From assembly GCF_019249655.2 (NCBI RefSeq), contig NZ_CP137557.1, forward strand, positions 1,423,001 to 1,487,000: 64,000 nt of DNA, given 5' to 3'. Below the pieces are notes generated by a model. It was not told the origin of the DNA, did not search any database, and saw only the letters and a list, made by a program, of their open reading frames with translations. This DNA is from Segatella copri (lineage in GTDB: Bacteria > Bacteroidota > Bacteroidia > Bacteroidales > Bacteroidaceae). This document shows positions 30,015 through 37,937 of this stretch, in pieces; position 1 is the first letter of the stretch, and every line of letters starts with the position of its first letter. Both the position numbers and the translations under genes were made by a program.

Positions 30015-31595
30015 TTACTGCTTTTTCCATCGGTCAGGAAGTAAGTCTCTATATTTCTCCAGTGGGGTATTCGGTTGCCATTCAATGGTCTTTTCTATGA
30101 CATCGCTAATGTATTCAAACAGATTGATGCCATTCAACTTGCATGAAATAGCTATAGAATATAGGATAGCTCCCCGTCTTGCTCCTTCGTGCGAGCCAAA
30201 GAACATAGAGTTTCTTCTTGATAGTGATATGTACCTCTGGATTCTCTCAATGTAGTTGTTATCGAGAGCCGTATCACCTCTTTTGAAGATGTCACAAATG
30301 GCATTATATTCATTAAGGGCATAGCCGACCGCCTGCGCCAAGGTAGACTTGGGCAGCAAATCCTTCCTGGAAGATATTTCCTCCAGTTTCTCCAATAAAT
30401 CCTGTAAAATGTCTGGTGCGTATGACTGCCGATAGGCAAGATGGTCTTCAACGGTCCATCCATTTACCCCAACCTTATGTTTTTTGTCTTCTCGATAAAA
30501 TCTGTTGATGATATCTACGACCTTCTGAGCATCCTTGTCCTCCTTGCCGCAGTCGATGAAGTCTCTCTTGACATGCTGTAGGCAGGCGATTCTCATAATG
30601 TCAGGATAAGCATCCGACTCCAGTTTCCGGTAAGGAGCATATGCATCACTCTGTATGGTACCTTTATAATCAGAGAATACGTTAAGTATGACCTGCTCAG
30701 AACGTGAACCATCCTCATATACGAAGAAGACAAGTCCCAGTTCAGGCGCACTTACAGCCCAGAGGTAGCCTTTCTTCGAACCCTTGTCCGTAGGCTTTGT
30801 CTTGGCTAACAGCACTTTATGATATGTCTCGTCTGCCGAGACATAATCCTGCTGCAACACTACTTGGCAGATAGCCTTATAGAAGTTTTCCAGTACATCG
30901 GCACTTCTGGCAATCAGCTTGTTTGCCGTAGCTTTCCTTAACGTAAACCCATTGTCGGCAAAGTATTTGGTAATTCGCTCTACCGGCATGGAATAGATGT
31001 ATCGCATCTGCAGGAGACCTGCTGCAAAGGAAGGTGAATAGGAAGAATTCAACAACAGAGCCGGCGGAGTCTTCCCCGGATACATGATACTTCCATCCGT
31101 ATAAGTGTTGATGTGATACACGGTCTTGATGAACTTGATGGGTTCCATGCTGTAACGTATACAGGTACGAGTCCCGAAGAGACGCAACGTCTTCAAAAGC
31201 TCTGCATCCATGACTGGATCTATCGTAACATGCACTTCTTTCATTTCGTAATGCATGTCACGCTTGGCTCCGTTGTTTTTGCGTGCCTTTCTTTTTTCGG
31301 CCTGCTCTTTTTTCTTCTTGTCAAATTCCTCCTGGGGCATCGAGTCTTGTGGATTCTTCTCCTGACGTTCGGACTTCTTGCCTGAAACGAGCTTGCCGAG
31401 TGCCTTGTTCTGACGATTCGCTTTGTCTATGGCGATTCCTTTCTGGACGAGTAGTTCTTCTAATGACTTTATACGTATAATGAGTTCGTTGACCTGTAGG
31501 GTCAGCGAACTCACTGTAGTATTAGCTTGCTGAAGTTGTTCGTTGGCAAGCTGAAGTTGTTCCTTCAAAAGTACTATAATTTCGTCCTTTGTCAT
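30015..31595 (-). CDS. tnpC: IS66 transposase TnpC, copy 2
   Basis: 526 aa, protein sequence identical to copy 1 as far as I can compare; same DDE residues and intact frame. Confidence 0.95.
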   Translation of the reverse strand: MTKDEIIVLLKEQLQLANEQLQQANTTVSSLTLQVNELIIRIKSLEELLVQKGIAIDKANRQNKALGKLVSGKKSERQEKNPQDSMPQEEFDKKKKEQAEKRKARKNNGAKRDMHYEMKEVHVTIDPVMDAELLKTLRLFGTRTCIRYSMEPIKFIKTVYHINTYTDGSIMYPGKTPPALLLNSSYSPSFAAGLLQMRYIYSMPVERITKYFADNGFTLRKATANKLIARSADVLENFYKAICQVVLQQDYVSADETYHKVLLAKTKPTDKGSKKGYLWAVSAPELGLVFFVYEDGSRSEQVILNVFSDYKGTIQSDAYAPYRKLESDAYPDIMRIACLQHVKRDFIDCGKEDKDAQKVVDIINRFYREDKKHKVGVNGWTVEDHLAYRQSYAPDILQDLLEKLEEISSRKDLLPKSTLAQAVGYALNEYNAICDIFKRGDTALDNNYIERIQRYISLSRRNSMFFGSHEGARRGAILYSIAISCKLNGINLFEYISDVIEKTIEWQPNTPLEKYRDLLPDRWKKQ

Positions 31596-31696
31596 AGTGC
31601 AAAGATACGAAAAAATATCGAGATATGCAAGTATTCTTATATATTATTTTTAGTTATTTTATTGATGTACAATATGTTAGAATTTTCCTGCCGCTA

Positions 31697-32044
31697 CTAT
31701 AGATTGAGTCTCTTTCTATATTTCATGCTTTTTAGGCAAATTCCGCTCATGATGGCCGATAGTGTCCTGTACGGCATTTTGCATTGTTTGTTCTTGGGGT
31801 CAAAGAATGGTAATTCAAAGGTTCCTCGCTCCAATCGCTTCTGGTACAGCAAGAAACCATCGCCATCCCACTTGAGCATTTTTACCTGCTGGCGGTTCTT
31901 GGAGAAGAAGATGAATACCGCACCACCAAGTGGCGGAAGTTCCAGCTCGGTTCTCACTATCTGATACAAGCCATTTATGCCCATGTTCATTCGTACGTAT
32001 CTCTGGCAGACATAGTACTGGGTACTCTCATTCAATCCAAACAT
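31697..32044 (-). CDS. tnpB: IS66 accessory protein TnpB, copy 2
   Basis: 115 aa; one amino-acid change from copy 1 (Leu instead of Met in the T-E-L-ELPPLG stretch, caused by A-G-C versus A-T-C on the plus strand near 31945). Confidence 0.95.
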   Translation of the reverse strand: MFGLNESTQYYVCQRYVRMNMGINGLYQIVRTELELPPLGGAVFIFFSKNRQQVKMLKWDGDGFLLYQKRLERGTFELPFFDPKNKQCKMPYRTLSAIMSGICLKSMKYRKRLNL

Positions 32045-32442
32045 ACTGCATCCTCCTTCTCATAAAGTTTCATCAACGCCATAACAGACTTGGCACATCC
32101 TTTTTTAACGGAAACCAAAGTTCCATTTGGAAAGGTTATGTTTATGCCATAAAGGAGGTCCTCCATAGGAAGATCTATGGTAGGAGGTTCCATAGGCACG
32201 AACATCATGCCTGTACTTGATGCAGATGCTTCTGCTTTTTCTCTGCGGGCTGCCTCCTGGGCTTGGCGGATTTCCTGCTTGGCACGTAAAACTGAATATC
32301 CTTTTTCGCACATCCAGTTCATCATGGTGCGATGATTTACATGTCTTTCCTTCAAGAAAGGAGTAAGTTGGGCCTTGGGGTTTCGATTCAGATAGACTAA
32401 GAAGGAATCCCAAGCCTTCTCAAAACGTTCGTTTGCTGTCAT
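32032..32442 (-). CDS. tnpA: IS66 accessory protein TnpA, copy 2
   Basis: 136 aa, same protein as copy 1. A longer in-frame start at 32484 exists only in this copy because of the base change upstream; ATG 32442 matches copy 1 and the family. Confidence 0.9.
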   Translation of the reverse strand: MTANERFEKAWDSFLVYLNRNPKAQLTPFLKERHVNHRTMMNWMCEKGYSVLRAKQEIRQAQEAARREKAEASASSTGMMFVPMEPPTIDLPMEDLLYGINITFPNGTLVSVKKGCAKSVMALMKLYEKEDAVCLD

Positions 32443-32531
32443 AATTTGTTTGATTTTAAAATGATGGTGCAAAGGTACGAACAAATGAGAAGACTACAAT
32501 GGTATAAACGCGGAGCCGCTTACTTTTTAAT

Positions 32532-32780
32532 GATACTTCTATGATACTTCTTTCTACTTTTTGTAAGAAATCTCATTAGTTATAAATATCTTTATATCAA
32601 CAATATAACGTGATATTTGCAGCTAAAAATGAGACTATGAGACTTTTTTTTTCTAAAAAAAATATACGTGTGCGAAAAAGAGGATTATTTCTTTTTTGCA
32701 TCATCATAGGGTTATGGCAACATCATCCCGTTATGGATGTTTGGCATGCTCTATTGATAGATAATCCTTGATTACAGAAA
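32532..32780. other. Intergenic remnant after IS66 copy 2
   Basis: AT-rich DNA containing further copies of the target-site motif ATGATACTTCT (two in tandem at about 32530-32551). A line of poly-T/A follows; I see no gene. Confidence 0.5.
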
Positions 32781-32809
32781 AGATGACCCCGCATTTTGCG
32801 AGGCCATCT
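32781..32809. terminator. Terminator of the TlpA-like gene
   Basis: AGATG-ACC-CCGC pairs with GCG-AGG-CATCT around a TTTT-containing loop, with two mismatches and a T7 run on the plus side. Confidence 0.7.
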
Positions 32810-32813
32810 TTTT

Positions 32814-35210
32814 TTATTTACTCAGTTCCTTGATGATTTTCTCCAGATTGTCAAGCTGGCGGGCATCCACTTTCACATCTACCAGATTTCCTTCCTTGTC
32901 GAAGAGGCGATAGGATGGGAAGGAGCGAATGTTGAGATAGTTCTCGATGGCACTCTGCTGAGCCGCTGGCAAATTGTAGTGGGCGATATTGTCGCCAACC
33001 AGATTATTCAGTTTGATGAGATTTTTCCATGACTCTTCAGGACTGTTGCTTGCCATGTAAAGATATACCACATCGTATGGTGCCAGGCGTTCGAACTCTT
33101 CCTTCGAATGGGCTAGAGCCATCTTGCACGGGGCACACCAGGTTCCCCAGACATCCAGCAATACAAGCTTTCCCTTATAAGGCTCCAATATATGGCGAAG
33201 AAGCTTCTCCCCATCGCTCATATCCTGCGGAGCTGTCTTGATACTGGCAGTAATGTCCCTGTTCTGCAAAGACAGGTACTTACGGTGTTCTGCCAATACT
33301 TTTTCCCTGATAACTTCAGAACTGATGCTGTGTTCAGCCATGTCAAGTCCATAACTATTGAGTGGCATGGCAAGTCGTTCCAACATCTCAAGAAAGGCTT
33401 TGGAGATGATGACATCTTTCTGCTGCTGGCTGCACCCCATGTTATCAGCTATATGCTGGGCATAATATACATCGAGGAGAGGAGTCTCATCCTTAAGCAT
33501 CTTGGCAATATCTTCTCTTCCAATGATAGCCGTAGCGCGCTTGGCAAGGGCTGAGTTGGAAAAAGCATTTTCTATTTTCTCCTGCTCCCTGGCATCTGTC
33601 GTCTGATATTGCTTGATAGTCATGCTATCCAGATTCTTAGCCCATTGTTCCACCGTAGCAATTTCTGAATCGGTTATCGCAATATCCCCCTGAGCCTTGT
33701 GCTTTCTCAACAGTTCCGGATAATAATTGGTGAATAAGAATCCATAGGTCTTCCCCATGGGTGTACTGTACTTTAATCTTACTTCCTGGAAGATGAGATC
33801 TTTAGTCAGCGCATTATAGTCACGAAACTGAGTATAAGGCTGCGGAATCTCCTTCCATATTTTTTCCACTTGGCTCACATATTCCTGAGGGAAAACATAG
33901 TCTTTCACGTGATATGCTCCTTGCAAGATATCCGAAGCATAAGTGCAGAGAAGGTATTGAGCCGCATACTCCTGATAACATCTGGAAATAGATGCCGATT
34001 TTTCTATCTGTTTCCGTAAGTTCCCTTCAGCCTCCTTATATCTGGATTCAAGAATCTGCATCATCTCCTGGGCTGGAACCTTATTTTCATACTTTCCTGC
34101 ATATTCTGCGTCAATCATTGGAATAGGATGCGCGAGCAGTTCGTTTTGCAAGCGGCATTTTTTGCCCATGAAGATGGAATGTCCAGACTTGAAGTCATAG
34201 AGCAGATAATAGGTCTCACCTGGCTCCAATACCGTGTTGATATAAGTATGTTTCCAGTCCATGAAAACCTCGGTAGAGTTGATGAGAGGCACTTTGATCT
34301 CAAATCTGCCAAGAGAATCGAGCTTGCTATAATTGCTCACTTCCTTGAATGTGTAAAAGAGATCATAATACTGCACACTATACTCCTGCCCTCTATCCCA
34401 AAGTTCCTTAGGCATATTTCTGAGCCATCCCACAACAATAGCCGTATCGGGCTTGTTATGAGTATCCTTCAGACATGTGGTCTCATCTTTCTGCGGATAA
34501 TCCGGAAGGATGGAAGTGGTAATGAGCGAATATTCTGCTTTCTTGCCGTTGATGCTCATCGTGCGCTTGCCATGTTGAGACTTGTCGATGTTGACAGCCA
34601 GGTCGCTCTTGCCATCGGTAAGGATGAAAGAGTACTTGTCGCCCTTCTGATTCTTCTGCTTGTATTGCCAGTAACGGCAGTCGTAGATGGCGAAATCATC
34701 GTAGAATCCTATCTCCCAATCGCCGGTCGCATCGTTTCGCCAAAGCGAGGAGAAGAGCTGTTTGATACGGGTATCGATACTCTCGATGCCAAATATCTTG
34801 AAGTTCTCTTTGCCGTCACCTTCCAGGAAGTCAAACTTTCGGGTCTTCTTGGGGAGCGGTGCGAAATGGAAGACCACATCCTCCTTGCCTGAACTAGGCA
34901 TATAGTGTTCTTCGTCAAGTTTCAGTCCGTCACAGCTCTTGACGAGATATTTCTTGCCATCAGCAAGGAGATAGGTTTCCTTCACAAACTTTACCCAATA
35001 GTGTGGGCGAAAAGTGATGTGCATGAACACTCGTGTTTCATCATCTGCGAATTCCACACGATAGATGTTGAGTTGAGATTGAAAAGGATCATTAAATAGC
35101 TGGTTCGATTCAGCTATCGGCTGTTCCCAGACAATAGGTTTCTTGCCATTCCCTGCCCAGCAAGTGCAGAGCCAGATGGCTGCAATAAGTACACAAAAGA
35201 TTCTTTTCAT
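32814..35210 (-). CDS. Large exported protein with C-terminal TlpA-like thioredoxin domain
   Basis: 798 aa. Signal peptide about residues 1-20. Residues 20-270 look beta-rich, with a region related to sugar/peptide-binding exports of Bacteroidota (FMHITFRPHYWVKFVKETYLL, EYSLITTSILPDYPQKDETT). About 270-640: alpha-helical. C-terminal 130 residues: thioredoxin fold with the redox motif in LLDVWGTWCAPCKMALAHSKEEF and cis-Pro strand RSFPSYRLF. Predicted periplasmic thiol-disulfide protein. It is the last gene downstream of an ECF sigma/anti-sigma pair; the operon link is an inference because a 97-bp gap with a hairpin separates it from the preceding gene. Confidence 0.82.
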   Translation of the reverse strand: MKRIFCVLIAAIWLCTCWAGNGKKPIVWEQPIAESNQLFNDPFQSQLNIYRVEFADDETRVFMHITFRPHYWVKFVKETYLLADGKKYLVKSCDGLKLDEEHYMPSSGKEDVVFHFAPLPKKTRKFDFLEGDGKENFKIFGIESIDTRIKQLFSSLWRNDATGDWEIGFYDDFAIYDCRYWQYKQKNQKGDKYSFILTDGKSDLAVNIDKSQHGKRTMSINGKKAEYSLITTSILPDYPQKDETTCLKDTHNKPDTAIVVGWLRNMPKELWDRGQEYSVQYYDLFYTFKEVSNYSKLDSLGRFEIKVPLINSTEVFMDWKHTYINTVLEPGETYYLLYDFKSGHSIFMGKKCRLQNELLAHPIPMIDAEYAGKYENKVPAQEMMQILESRYKEAEGNLRKQIEKSASISRCYQEYAAQYLLCTYASDILQGAYHVKDYVFPQEYVSQVEKIWKEIPQPYTQFRDYNALTKDLIFQEVRLKYSTPMGKTYGFLFTNYYPELLRKHKAQGDIAITDSEIATVEQWAKNLDSMTIKQYQTTDAREQEKIENAFSNSALAKRATAIIGREDIAKMLKDETPLLDVYYAQHIADNMGCSQQQKDVIISKAFLEMLERLAMPLNSYGLDMAEHSISSEVIREKVLAEHRKYLSLQNRDITASIKTAPQDMSDGEKLLRHILEPYKGKLVLLDVWGTWCAPCKMALAHSKEEFERLAPYDVVYLYMASNSPEESWKNLIKLNNLVGDNIAHYNLPAAQQSAIENYLNIRSFPSYRLFDKEGNLVDVKVDARQLDNLEKIIKELSK

Positions 35211-35282
35211 AATTCGATTATTTTATTGGATTGATACTATTTAAAGCAGTATATATTAATTAGTATAACGTTACTTAACTGA

Positions 35283-35318
35283 CCCCACTTTAAACAGGCC
35301 TTACTTTTTAAAGTGGGG
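35283..35318. repeat. 12-bp stem at the 3' end of the 414-aa gene
   Basis: CCCCACTTTAAA (35283-35294) pairs exactly with TTTAAAGTGGGG (35307-35318), loop 12. It overlaps the stop codon of the 414-aa gene and lacks a U-tract. Confidence 0.75.
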
Positions 35319-36552
35319 GCAATAATTTATTGTTCATATGCTTTTTGATAAAGCGACCCACATGATTCTCTTGTAGAGTTGTTGGGAGGGCTTTGAATAT
35401 TTTCTTTTGATTCGAAGAACCTTTTATCAAATGCTGATAGAACAGATAGCAGATGATGCCAGGAGAATGGATATTGCTGAGTGCGTAAGCCGTATACTTG
35501 CGCTCGTCCCAGCCATCATGGTTTTTGCTTTCCTCTTCCACCCACTGCTTATAGAAACTTGATCCTGTGAGGCTGTAGTAACCATTGTGTACGCTTAGCT
35601 CTGCTATCTCTCCTGGTACAAAAGGAATGTCTATCCATTCCGAGCAGATGGTTCCATCTTTCATCAGTGCTCTCACTCTTCCCATGGTAATGTCCTTCAG
35701 GTCGTGCTTGTATGAGAAGTTAGTGCCGTTGGTAGCCACAAGGATGGGTTCTACATACATGTCTGTTTCGTCTTTGTAACAGATAAAATAGCCACGGTCC
35801 CAAAGTTCAGGGTCACGCTTGCCAATAATCTCAAAGTTGCCTTTCAGGTTGGTCTGAGCATCTTTAAGCATCTTGGTCAACTGCTCATTAGGTACTTCTT
35901 TTTCTTCTTTAGTCTCTTCTTTAGGAGCTGCCTTTTCTTCTTGGGTGTCTATTGGGGTAAGAACACCTGTATAGTGGACGGCATTATATGGTTGCTGTTT
36001 TATTTCGTCAGCTACGCGGTGCTTGTTTAAAGGAGCTTTTCCTTCTACGATGCAGATGTTTCCTTCATAGCCTTTTTCGTTAACCCAACCATTCTCTACG
36101 ATATGGTCCCATTCTATGGCACAGACTCTGCGCATGCCAGAGTGCCCCATTTGTTGGCGATTGATAAGGACGCTATATGCCGAGAAATTTCCAACCATAA
36201 TAAGGTCGTTGCCTACAGATATGTCAAAGTTCATCCATGTTTCAAGTGGGTTGTTGTTTCCATCTACCATATAGTAAAAGTCAGTTACAGGCTGATTGCA
36301 ATCTTTTTGAAAAGCCTTGTTGATTCTGTCCAGTTCCTTGAGAAACTCGTCTTTCTTGAGAGTTTTAAAGCGATATTTTTTCCAACTCCATTGTGCTGTG
36401 TCACCAACCTCATTTTTTGCTCCTGATTGATTTATGGTGAACGCCTTGTTGCTTACCAATTTCTCCAAAGCCTCTTTGAAATAAGACTTTTGTGCCTGTG
36501 CTCCCATTGATGAGAACATCATGAGCAATAAATATATGATATACTTTTTCAT
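35308..36552 (-). CDS. Exported protein of the ECF sigma operon, unknown family
   Basis: 414 aa. Signal peptide about residues 1-20 (ends GAQAQ). Not recognised. The N-terminal 100 residues carry an acidic/basic pattern with 'YRFKTLKKDEFLKELDRINKAFQKD'; the middle has a Lys/Glu-rich linker (EEKAAPKEETKEEKEVPNEQ, residues about 205-225) and then a beta-rich region (DRGYFICYKDETDMYVEPILVATNG, GYYSLTGSSFYKQWVEEESKN). No redox or catalytic motif seen. It follows the anti-sigma gene by 45 bp and so probably is a target or effector of that regulon. Confidence 0.65.
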   Translation of the reverse strand: MKKYIIYLLLMMFSSMGAQAQKSYFKEALEKLVSNKAFTINQSGAKNEVGDTAQWSWKKYRFKTLKKDEFLKELDRINKAFQKDCNQPVTDFYYMVDGNNNPLETWMNFDISVGNDLIMVGNFSAYSVLINRQQMGHSGMRRVCAIEWDHIVENGWVNEKGYEGNICIVEGKAPLNKHRVADEIKQQPYNAVHYTGVLTPIDTQEEKAAPKEETKEEKEVPNEQLTKMLKDAQTNLKGNFEIIGKRDPELWDRGYFICYKDETDMYVEPILVATNGTNFSYKHDLKDITMGRVRALMKDGTICSEWIDIPFVPGEIAELSVHNGYYSLTGSSFYKQWVEEESKNHDGWDERKYTAYALSNIHSPGIICYLFYQHLIKGSSNQKKIFKALPTTLQENHVGRFIKKHMNNKLLPPL

Positions 36553-36597
36553 GTTATTTGTTCTTTAATGTTTATACCTTAATTATATATACTTTCT

Positions 36598-37203
36598 TTA
36601 GAGTTTAACGGTGATTCGCCGTATTTGTTGGCGGTCATCCTCACTTTGCACGGCATTGCATGTAGTGGCTTGAACCTCTGCTGTCTGCATTTTGAAAAGA
36701 TGCTCTTTGGGCAAGGTTGACATAGGGAAGAGTACCGGACCTTTTTCTTCGGTGTCTGGCATGTCATCTCCAAACTCAGCTTTAGGCTTAGCCTCCCTTT
36801 TGGGAGCATTGAGCTTGGCGAAAGTCTTTTTCTTCTCGTATGTTCTGCTCTCTTCTGTGATGGCTTTTTCTGCTGTATTTTCCTTTTCTGCCGTCAAACT
36901 CTTTTCTTGCGTCATAGCTTTTTGCATCGGCTGTGTAGCCTTTCTCACAGCCATTGTCGCATTGCCAGACGCAGAAGTGGTATCCTTGGGTGGTTGCAGG
37001 ATGATAGCGATGATGCCAGCCACGCATGCTGCGCAAATCCATGGAAAGATACGCAAGGTGCGATGGCTGACCAAGCTCTTCCTTGCCTTCTCTATTACTT
37101 GTTGCTTGGTTTGGGAGGAGGCATGGAAATCACATTGAGGTTGGAGCAGTTGCTCTATATCCTCAAATCCTTTGTCATTATGGATGTTCATTTGATCTTT
37201 CAT
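36598..37203 (-). CDS. Membrane-anchored anti-sigma factor-like protein
   Basis: 201 aa. Starts at ATG 37203, overlapping the sigma factor stop as ATGA, so translation is coupled. Cytosolic part about residues 1-50 (DIEQLLQPQCDFHASSQTKQQVIEKARKSL), one membrane helix IFPWICAACVAGIIAII (about 52-68), then a periplasmic Lys/Glu/Ala-rich tail ending RQQIRRITVKL. This layout and its position directly after an ECF sigma gene are typical of Bacteroidota anti-sigma factors; no zinc-binding HxxxCxxC motif is visible. It should hold the sigma factor at the membrane until a signal is sensed. A longer frame upstream to 37329 lies inside the sigma gene and is not used. Confidence 0.75.
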   Translation of the reverse strand: MKDQMNIHNDKGFEDIEQLLQPQCDFHASSQTKQQVIEKARKSLVSHRTLRIFPWICAACVAGIIAIILQPPKDTTSASGNATMAVRKATQPMQKAMTQEKSLTAEKENTAEKAITEESRTYEKKKTFAKLNAPKREAKPKAEFGDDMPDTEEKGPVLFPMSTLPKEHLFKMQTAEVQATTCNAVQSEDDRQQIRRITVKL

Positions 37204-37709
37204 ATATTTTTCTCCTTTCTGAGTCGTTGTTGGATATGTTGGATGGCATAGCGATAGCGAGATTTCACGGTAGCTTCTGGTATCTCCTCCAGTTCGGCTA
37301 TCTCCCGGAACGTCAAGTTGTCGTAACATTTCATTCTTACGATTTCCGCTTGCTCCTGTGGAATATCTTCCAGCAGTTTTGATATTCTGAGAAATTCCTC
37401 GTGTATTTGTTTGTCATCATTGCTGGTAGGCATGCTTGCAGCTTCATTGATAGCTATGATTTGCGGACGATTTTTGCGCAAGTAGTCTCGGCATGCGTTG
37501 CTAACAGAGCGAATGATGTAGCGGTCCAACTCTTCCACTTGTTGCCCTTCTTTCAGTTTCTTGAAAGCTGCAAGCAGCACCTCTTGCACAATATCTTCTG
37601 CATCCTCACGTTGCCCGATTCGAATATAGGCAAAACGAAATAGCCAGTCTTGCCGATTGTCGACAAGACTCTCCAGTTGTTTTATGAGTTTTGGGTTGCC
37701 TATATTCAT
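37200..37709 (-). CDS. ECF-type RNA polymerase sigma factor
   Basis: 169 aa. Region 2 about residues 12-75 (FRFAYIRIGQREDAEDIVQEVLLAAFKKL with the D-A-E-D-I-V-Q motif), region 4 about 108-160 (IPQEQAEIVRMKCYDNLTFREIAELEEIPEATVKSRYRYAIQHIQQRL; helix-turn-helix). It directs transcription of a stress or surface regulon controlled by the anti-sigma factor that overlaps its stop codon. No promoter matching the housekeeping consensus was found upstream, as expected if it autoregulates. The 228 bp ahead of it hold the GH115 terminator and no gene. Confidence 0.9.
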   Translation of the reverse strand: MNIGNPKLIKQLESLVDNRQDWLFRFAYIRIGQREDAEDIVQEVLLAAFKKLKEGQQVEELDRYIIRSVSNACRDYLRKNRPQIIAINEAASMPTSNDDKQIHEEFLRISKLLEDIPQEQAEIVRMKCYDNLTFREIAELEEIPEATVKSRYRYAIQHIQQRLRKEKNI

Positions 37710-37882
37710 TCGTTTCTTGTTTTTATGTTTCTAACTTTACTCATATAAACGTATATTTCTCAAAAAAGATTTAAAAAATACTCTTTTTTTTCATTTATTT
37801 GTTACTATTGTGATTGTTTATGTAAAAATGAATGCTACGAAGTATGGAACATAAGAAGATAGTGATAGTTTGCGTAAAAAGA

Positions 37883-37916
37883 ATAGGCACGCATCCTTTC
37901 GTGGGTGCGTGCCTAT
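37883..37916 (-). terminator. Terminator after the GH115 gene
   Basis: ATAGGCACGCA (37883-37893) pairs with TGCGTGCCTAT (37906-37916), extended by three more pairs, loop TTTCGT. Arms share AGGCACG with the 44128 palindrome family. Confidence 0.75.
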
Positions 37917-37937
37917 ACCTTTTATTATATGCTACCT

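Larger units (their letters stand above)
29946..32523 (-). mobile_element. IS66-family insertion sequence, copy 2
   Basis: 2578 bp, same orientation as copy 1 and identical except for a handful of bases (for example at the left end, AAAAAAAACAG versus AAAAAAAGTAG, and C for T near 32481). Terminal repeats 29946-29968 and 32501-32523. Its own 8-bp target duplication TTTTTAAT is at 29938-29945 and 32524-32531, different from that of copy 1, so it inserted independently. Confidence 0.97.

Noticed and set aside
27350-32523. Composite transposon formed by two IS66 copies
   Set aside because: Only 18 bp lies between them and each copy has its own distinct target duplication, so they are separate insertions carrying no cargo.
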